Shown piece after piece: positions 6,885-10,986 of a stretch of DNA of 10,986 nt (positions within the stretch are counted from its first letter, which is position 1; the number at the start of each line of letters is the position of its first letter). The stretch is from Syntrophomonas sp. UBA5314 (lineage in GTDB: Bacteria; Bacillota; Syntrophomonadia; Syntrophomonadales; Syntrophomonadaceae). The stretch is from the NCBI GenBank assembly GCA_002410325.1, contig DHRK01000010.1:12960-23945 (forward strand). The letters are read 5' to 3'. A model generated the notes under the pieces. That model saw only the letters and a program-made list of their open reading frames with translations. It was not told the origin of the DNA and made no database searches. The translations under genes and the position numbers were made by a program.

Positions 6885-6969
6885 AAAAATCACCTCAAAC
6901 GCTGTTTTTGTAACCTAATATATTAAACGGAAGGGTAAAAAATCCTCCCCTAAAGCAGAAAATGGTCCT

Positions 6970-6994
6970 ATTATAATACAATATTTTTTGTCAG
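6970..6994 (-). promoter_or_regulatory. probable promoter of the HD-fol-pan operon
   Basis: A perfect -10 TATAAT lies on the minus strand at 6970-6975, between the ndk terminator and the HD gene, in an AT-rich stretch unlike its surroundings. A -35-like CTGACA (6989-6994) is only 13 nt away, shorter than the usual 16-18; TTGTGC further upstream would give about 21 nt. The -10 is convincing and the -35 is not, so an activator or another start point is possible. The implied untranslated leader is about 80 nt. Confidence 0.5.
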
Positions 6995-7023
6995 CAGCAC
7001 AAGGCAGGAATATGCAAGAGGGA

Positions 7024-7058
7024 GACGGGGGAAGCGCAGACCCCGCGCTTCCCCCGTC
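7024..7058 (-). terminator. strong hairpin after ndk, likely transcription terminator
   Basis: A perfect 14-bp inverted repeat (arms 7024-7037 and 7045-7058; on the minus strand GACGGGGGAAGCGC, 7-nt loop, GCGCTTCCCCCGTC) starts 8 nt after the ndk stop. The tail TCCCTCTTG is only moderately T-rich, so it may be a leaky terminator or a 3'-end stabiliser. It separates tilS-ftsH-ndk from the folate-pantothenate unit. Confidence 0.75.
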
Positions 7059-7066
7059 AGATTAAC

Positions 7067-7465
7067 CTAACCGAAGAAAAGTCCTATCTCTCTTTGGGCG
7101 GCTTCCGGGGAATCGGAGCCGTGAATCAGGTTTTCTGACATTACGGCAGCCAGATCTCCGCGAATGGTTCCCGGAGCCGCCTCCAGCGGGTCGGTGGCGC
7201 CCATCAGCTTTCTCACTGCCGCCACCGCGTTTTCACCTTCCCAGACCATCGCTACCACCGGCCCGGAGCTTATGAACTCAACCAGACCCGGGAAAAAGGG
7301 TTTTCCCTGATGCTCTGCATAGTGGCGCCCGGCCAGTTCTGCGTCAATCTGCATCATTTTAGCGGCCCGCAGAATAAATCCCTTGCGCTCCAGACGGCTG
7401 ATGATTTCTCCGACCAGTTTCCTTTGCACCCCGTCCGGCTTGACCATGACAAAGGTCTGTTCCAA
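7067..7465 (-). CDS. ndk: nucleoside diphosphate kinase Ndk
   Basis: Ndk moves the gamma-phosphate from ATP to other nucleoside diphosphates through a phosphohistidine, keeping NTP and dNTP pools balanced. The 132 residues are slightly shorter than the common 135-150, ending at LFFG. Motifs are TFVMVKPDGVQRKLVGEI (4-21) with Lys9, EHQGKPFFPGLV (51-62), GPVVAMVWEG (68-77), GTIRGD (99-104) and NLIHGSDS (112-119) with the phosphoacceptor His115. The start is TTG at 7465: GGGAGG lies 6 nt upstream and directly abuts the ftsH stop codon. The first in-frame ATG is codon 7 and would remove the first beta strand. The 11-nt gap to ftsH indicates co-transcription, and a strong hairpin follows. Confidence 0.95.
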   Translation of the reverse strand: MEQTFVMVKPDGVQRKLVGEIISRLERKGFILRAAKMMQIDAELAGRHYAEHQGKPFFPGLVEFISSGPVVAMVWEGENAVAAVRKLMGATDPLEAAPGTIRGDLAAVMSENLIHGSDSPEAAQREIGLFFG

Positions 7466-7476
7466 ATTAATCCTCC

Positions 7477-9312
7477 CTATTCGCCAGTGTTTTCTTCAGG
7501 CTTTTCTTCTATGGGCTCACCCTTCATTATGGCTTCAAACTCTTCAGCCTCCAGAGTCTCTTTATCCATCAAACATCGAGCCACTTCGTGGAGTTTGTCC
7601 ATATTGGTTTTTAATATCTCTTCCGCTTTGCTGTAGCTGTTTTCCATATAGAGGCTGGCTTCCTTGTCTATAGCATAGGCGATAGCGTCAGAGTAATTGC
7701 GGTCGCGGGATATATCCCGGCCCAGGAACACCTCTTCACTCTTATGGCCAAAGGTAATCGGGCCCAGCTCTTCCGACATGCCGTACTCGGTAATCATTTT
7801 CCGGACGATGCTGCTGGCCCGTTCCAGATCGTTCTGGGCCCCGGTGCTGATATCATTTAAAACCAGGGCCTCGGAAACCCTGCCTCCCAGGAGGGTAGTG
7901 ACTTCATCCAGCAGGTAGGAACGGGTTATATAATTGCGGTCTTCTTCAGGCAATAACAGGGTATAGCCCCCGGCCCGGCCGCGCGGTATGATCGATATCT
8001 TATGCACTTTATCGGTGTGGGGCAGGAAATATCCGACCAGGGCATGACCGGCTTCGTGGTAGGCGACCAGTTTCTTTTCCTTTTCCGATATGACCCGGCT
8101 CTTCTTCTCCGGTCCGGCGATGACCCGTTCGATGGCTTCCTCCATCTCCCGCATATTGATCTTGCTCTTCCCGCGGCGGGCCGCCAGAAGGGCTGCTTCA
8201 TTGACCATGTTGGCCAGATCAGCGCCGGTAAACCCGGGAGTGCGTTTGGCCAGGATGTCCAGTTTGACATCATCGTCCAGGGGTTTTTCCTGGACATGAA
8301 CTTCTAGTATGGCTTCGCGGCCTTTGACATCGGGGCGGTCGATCAAAATGTGGCGATCAAACCTGCCCGGTCGCAAGAGGGCCGGGTCCAAAATATCGGG
8401 GCGGTTGGTGGAAGCCATGACGATAATGCCTTCATTGGTGCTGAAGCCGTCCATCTCCACCAAAAGCTGATTCAGGGTCTGCTCTCTTTCATCATGTCCA
8501 CCGCCCAGACCGGCGCCGCGGTGCCGGCCGACCGCGTCTATCTCATCGATGAACACGATGCAGGGCGAACTCTTTTTGGCCTGCTCAAACAGGTCCCTCA
8601 CCCGGGCCGCGCCTACCCCGACGAACATCTCAACAAAATCGGAACCGCTTATCGAAAAGAAGGGCACTCCGGCCTCACCGGCCACCGCTTTGGCCATCAG
8701 GGTTTTGCCGGTTCCCGGCGCTCCGAATAACAGCACCCCCTTGGGAATGCGGGCTCCGATGTTGATAAACTTCTGCGGGCTCTTGAGAAACTCCACTACT
8801 TCTTGCATCTCTTCTTTGGCTTCTTCGGCTCCGGCCACGTCTTTAAAAGAGATCTTGACCTGCTCCCCGGTCAGCAGACGGGCCCGGCTTTTTCCGAACT
8901 GCATAACCCGGTTGCCGCCCCCCTGGGTCTGGTTCATGATGAAAACTAAAAAGGCAATAAGTATTACGATGGGCAGCAGCGTACTGAGCAGCGACATCCA
9001 CCAGGCCGGCGGCGGTTCGGGATCGGTGCTGAAAGAGACCCCTTTTTCCATCAAATAGATTACAAATCCGCTTTCCCTGGGTACATTGGCCGTATAGGTA
9101 GATCCGTCATTGAATTTACCGCTCACCTTGTAGACCAGATCTTGAATGATGATATTAATGCTTGCGACTTGACCCTGTTCTATGGCGGAGACCAGTTCCG
9201 GATAGGTAATCGCTTTGGGCTTGGCTTCCGAAGTGGAAGCCATCTTCATGGCAAATAACGCCAGAAGTACGATTAAAACATATATGGCTATATTTTTAAA
9301 GGCTTTGTCCAA
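7477..9312 (-). CDS. ftsH: ATP-dependent zinc metalloprotease FtsH
   Basis: FtsH is a membrane-anchored hexameric AAA+ protease that degrades damaged membrane proteins and selected regulators. In the 611 residues I see TM1 (about 6-22), an extracytoplasmic domain (25-103), TM2 (about 105-126), and an AAA domain with Walker A GAPGTGKT (197-204), pore motif MFVG (229-232), Walker B IVFIDEID (252-259) and arginine fingers in RPGRFDR (314-320). The zinc protease site is HEAGH (419-423), with the third ligand Asp495 in QNDLERA. The tail is short and acidic. The start is TTG at 9312, with AGGAGG 8 nt upstream; later ATGs would cut into TM1. It has its own promoter overlapping the tilS stop. In many Firmicutes hpt sits between tilS and ftsH; it is absent here. 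Confidence 0.97.
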   Translation of the reverse strand: MDKAFKNIAIYVLIVLLALFAMKMASTSEAKPKAITYPELVSAIEQGQVASINIIIQDLVYKVSGKFNDGSTYTANVPRESGFVIYLMEKGVSFSTDPEPPPAWWMSLLSTLLPIVILIAFLVFIMNQTQGGGNRVMQFGKSRARLLTGEQVKISFKDVAGAEEAKEEMQEVVEFLKSPQKFINIGARIPKGVLLFGAPGTGKTLMAKAVAGEAGVPFFSISGSDFVEMFVGVGAARVRDLFEQAKKSSPCIVFIDEIDAVGRHRGAGLGGGHDEREQTLNQLLVEMDGFSTNEGIIVMASTNRPDILDPALLRPGRFDRHILIDRPDVKGREAILEVHVQEKPLDDDVKLDILAKRTPGFTGADLANMVNEAALLAARRGKSKINMREMEEAIERVIAGPEKKSRVISEKEKKLVAYHEAGHALVGYFLPHTDKVHKISIIPRGRAGGYTLLLPEEDRNYITRSYLLDEVTTLLGGRVSEALVLNDISTGAQNDLERASSIVRKMITEYGMSEELGPITFGHKSEEVFLGRDISRDRNYSDAIAYAIDKEASLYMENSYSKAEEILKTNMDKLHEVARCLMDKETLEAEEFEAIMKGEPIEEKPEENTGE

Positions 9313-9334
9313 AAAGCTGTCCTCCTAATGAAAA

Positions 9335-9362
9335 TGCTGAAAATATTCGTCATATTTTAGCA
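9335..9362 (-). repeat. imperfect 28-bp palindrome over the ftsH -10 and start region
   Basis: Minus-strand arms TGCTAAAATAT and ATATTTTCAGCA, separated by five bases, are complementary over 11 bp if one C is bulged out. The element covers the -10 hexamer and the expected transcription start of ftsH, where a repressor site would act. It could also form a hairpin at the very 5' end of the mRNA. It does not match the CIRCE or CtsR heat-shock operators as I know them. Confidence 0.55.
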
Positions 9363-9382
9363 CAATGTCCGGTCCTTTTCAA
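9354..9382 (-). promoter_or_regulatory. ftsH promoter (sigma-A type with extended -10)
   Basis: TTGAAA (9377-9382) and TAAAAT (9354-9359) are separated by exactly 17 nt, each matching the consensus at 5 of 6 bases, and a TGC extended -10 precedes TAAAAT. The -35 overlaps the tilS TGA stop. The transcript would begin near 9347, leaving a leader of about 35 nt before the AGGAGG site and TTG start. ftsH can therefore be transcribed independently of tilS. Confidence 0.75.
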
Positions 9383-10797
9383 TCTTGCTCTTTTGATCTA
9401 TTGGTGCTACATATATTATCGGCTGGTAGGGGCTGCCTCCTTACAGCCAGATATCGGCAGGTGTTGCTCCCCGGCCGCACCGTTTGCGAAAGGTCCATTC
9501 CCGGTATAGCCAATATTTCTTTTCCAACCGCCAGCAGAGCCATGGTCTGCCGTTTTTCCCAGGGTACTTTACGGTCTATGAAATATTTTTTGAGTTTTTT
9601 ACTTCCCCTCCCGGCGGCTGGCCTGAACCGGTCCCCGTCCTGCCGGGAGCGCAGACATAGTTCACCCTCTATCCGGTCGTAATCCAGGTAAAGCACGTAA
9701 GGACTCACCGTACCGGGTTGGGCAACGATTTCCAGGATAAAACGCTCACCCGTTGCGCGAACGTCAATACAACAGGGTAGCCCTTTGATCGGATAGCAAT
9801 AAGAGTAATGGTCAGGCATCCCCTTGCTGAATATCAGCTGATTGTAGACCTTGCGCACCCGCAGCCCTTTCTTTAAATGCAGAATCCGGGCCGAACCTGG
9901 TTTGCCCTGAAGGTTCCTGACCTTTTCAATATCCTGCATCTCCCATCCCGCCGGTCCGCCCAGCCGGGCAAGAGCCGCGTTAAACACCCGCCGCTGGCAG
10001 GCGGCCGGCTGTCCCTGCAAAATGGTCGTGTCCAGGACGATTTCATCCCGGCGCCCGGCCTCAGGCAGCAGAGCTGCTGCGTAGCCCTCACTGGCCAACC
10101 CTTCCAGCCAGCGGTTTTCATCGCGGGCAATAAGGGCAAGTTGATTGAGATTATCAACGATGCGGACATTGTAACCGGACTGCAATAAAGGGATCAGTTC
10201 ATGCCTGATCCGGTTGCGCGTAAAACGCAGGTCCTCATTGCTCTCATCTATATAATACCTTATATTCCCTCGCTTTAAATATAAAAGGATATCTTCTTTA
10301 TCAACACAGAGCAAAGGCCGCAGCAGATCGCCCTGCCGGGGCAGAATGCCGCGCAGTCCTTTCAGCCCGCTCCCCCGCAAAAGATGCAGCAGCACCGTTT
10401 CAGCCACATCGTCCCGGTGGTGGGCGGTGGCAATCAGCCCGGCTCCCTTTTTCCGGGCGATCTCCCGGAAAAAACGGTAGCGTTCATCGCGCCCCGCCTC
10501 TTCCAGGGTCTTTTGTTCACAGGCCGCTATCTGCCGGGCGTCTATCCGGCAGCTCCAAAAATCCACTTCCAGCTGGCGGCAGCTTGCCTCCACATAATCC
10601 TGCTCCTCCCTGGCTCCGGAGCGCAGACCGTGGTCGACATGGGCGGCCGTTATATCAATATCCAGGCCCCGCCGCAAAGCCGCCATTACATGCAAAAGGG
10701 CCATTGAATCAGGACCGCCCGATACCCCCAGGACCAGACGGTCACCCGGTTTTATCAGGCCTTCTTCCATAATAAACGCCAGGATTCTTTTTTCCAC
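9379..10797 (-). CDS. tilS: tRNA(Ile)-lysidine synthetase TilS
   Basis: TilS adds lysine to C34 of the CAU-anticodon tRNA-Ile using ATP, converting it to AUA decoding; it is essential in most bacteria. I start it at GTG 10797 (472 residues, normal for the long bacterial form), since GGGGAG lies 6 nt upstream. The open frame extends to the window edge, but codons above 10797 lie across the promoter and a terminator. The N-terminal PP-loop ATPase shows GVSGGPDSMALL (24-35), AHVDHGLRSG (52-61), AHHRDDVAETVLLHLL (125-140) and RGSGLKGLRG (141-150), followed by YYIDESNEDLRFTRNRIRHE (181-200). The C-terminal TilS domain has RSRQDGDRF and KKYFIDRKVPWEKR. A separate promoter drives ftsH from its 3' end. 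Confidence 0.95.
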   Translation of the reverse strand: MEKRILAFIMEEGLIKPGDRLVLGVSGGPDSMALLHVMAALRRGLDIDITAAHVDHGLRSGAREEQDYVEASCRQLEVDFWSCRIDARQIAACEQKTLEEAGRDERYRFFREIARKKGAGLIATAHHRDDVAETVLLHLLRGSGLKGLRGILPRQGDLLRPLLCVDKEDILLYLKRGNIRYYIDESNEDLRFTRNRIRHELIPLLQSGYNVRIVDNLNQLALIARDENRWLEGLASEGYAAALLPEAGRRDEIVLDTTILQGQPAACQRRVFNAALARLGGPAGWEMQDIEKVRNLQGKPGSARILHLKKGLRVRKVYNQLIFSKGMPDHYSYCYPIKGLPCCIDVRATGERFILEIVAQPGTVSPYVLYLDYDRIEGELCLRSRQDGDRFRPAAGRGSKKLKKYFIDRKVPWEKRQTMALLAVGKEILAIPGMDLSQTVRPGSNTCRYLAVRRQPLPADNICSTNRSKEQD

Positions 10798-10834
10798 TTG
10801 AGACTCCCCATATCCACATTCAAGTTTTATTCTT

Positions 10835-10862
10835 ATGCTACCCCAGTTGAGGGGTTTGTCAA
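10835..10862 (-). promoter_or_regulatory. tilS promoter with an inverted repeat in the spacer
   Basis: A perfect -35 TTGACA (10857-10862) is followed after 16 nt by TAGCAT (10835-10840, 4 of 6). The spacer and first -10 base hold ACCCC-N6-GGGGT (10840-10855), a 5-bp inverted repeat centred between the two hexamers, a position where a bound protein could control RNA polymerase. The transcript would start near 10828, about 30 nt before the GTG start of tilS. Downstream of the upstream-gene hairpins, this is the only clear promoter. Confidence 0.65.
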
Positions 10863-10883
10863 ACAAAAAGCAGGATAGGAAGG

Positions 10884-10922
10884 TAAAAAAATACGATGCA
10901 GAGCGAAAGGGGTGCATCGCAT
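10884..10922 (-). terminator. terminator of an unseen upstream gene
   Basis: The minus strand forms a 10-bp stem ATGCGATGCA / TGCATCGTAT (arms 10913-10922 and 10891-10900, one G-T pair, 12-nt loop) followed at once by a run of T's (10885-10890). It fits an intrinsic terminator and lies just upstream of the tilS promoter. Confidence 0.65.
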
Positions 10923-10946
10923 GCGTTTCGATCAGGAATTCCAAAG

Positions 10947-10982
10947 AAGAAGCAAGGGAAAAATAAAGTCCCCTCGCTTCTC
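10947..10982 (-). terminator. second terminator-like hairpin at the window edge
   Basis: Arms 10971-10982 and 10947-10958 pair over about 12 bp on the minus strand (core GAAGCGAGGG / CCCTTGCTTC, with G-T pairs) around a T/A-rich loop. The tail TTCTTTGG is only weakly T-rich. I recognise no coding sequence between here and base 10986. It may be a first terminator or the 3' end of the upstream transcript, in tandem with the hairpin at 10884-10922. Confidence 0.4.
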
Positions 10983-10986
10983 GGGC

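Noticed and set aside
6885..6893. HD gene started at GTG 6893
   Set aside because: That GTG is part of the GAGGTG ribosome site, which is well spaced from the TTG at 6884.
8549..9058. 169-codon plus-strand open frame
   Set aside because: Antisense to the FtsH AAA domain; low-complexity Ser/Thr/Arg-rich translation typical of a shadow frame.
9379..9434. possible long tilS C-terminal tail as an added domain
   Set aside because: The last residues are hydrophilic, without motif; variable tails are usual in TilS.
10798..10944. tilS extended upstream to 10944 or to the window edge
   Set aside because: The extension covers a consensus promoter and a terminator, makes the protein longer than the family, and looks non-coding; GTG 10797 has a good ribosome site.
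1..10986. mobile elements, CRISPR arrays, toxin-antitoxin or phage-defence genes, tRNA or rRNA
   Set aside because: No repeat array, transposase motif, tRNA fold or rRNA signature was seen; genes account for nearly all of the sequence.

Overview
The window reads as chromosomal housekeeping DNA from a Gram-positive, Clostridia-like bacterium of moderately high GC for that group. This rests on strong purine-rich Shine-Dalgarno sites, frequent TTG/GTG starts, the tilS-ftsH neighbourhood typical of Firmicutes, and a vitamin cluster (folP-folB-folK, DUF2520 gene, panB-panC-panD, nadB) that I recall from Peptococcaceae/Moorella-like Clostridia. The lower-rank assignment is an inference. All genes lie on the minus strand, so transcription runs from high to low coordinates. 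I see no mobile element, CRISPR array, tRNA or rRNA.

Right part (10986 to about 7024). After two terminator-like hairpins belonging to an unseen upstream gene comes a promoter and tilS (tRNA-Ile lysidine synthetase). ftsH (membrane AAA+ protease) follows and has its own strong promoter overlapping the tilS stop codon. ndk (nucleoside diphosphate kinase) follows 11 nt later. A perfect 14-bp hairpin after ndk closes this unit.

Middle part (about 6994 to 1061). A TATAAT element precedes a tight run of eight genes: an HD-domain phosphohydrolase, folP (with an N-terminal extra domain), folB, folK, a Rossmann/DUF2520 putative oxidoreductase, panB, panC and panD. A hairpin with a T tract follows panD. 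The set makes metabolic sense. FolB, FolK and FolP build dihydropteroate on the way to folate. PanB uses 5,10-methylene-tetrahydrofolate to make ketopantoate. PanC and PanD complete pantothenate. Two biochemical steps have no standard gene here, namely dephosphorylation of dihydroneopterin triphosphate and ketopantoate reduction. The two genes of unknown role (HD and DUF2520) have the right general chemistry to fill them; this is the most interesting hypothesis in the window.

Left part (990 to 1). The first 330 codons of nadB (L-aspartate oxidase, NAD synthesis) run off the window edge. NadB and PanD both consume aspartate.

No clearly novel system is visible. The points worth checking are the two candidate gap-filling enzymes, the FolP extension, and inverted repeats placed on the tilS and ftsH promoters.
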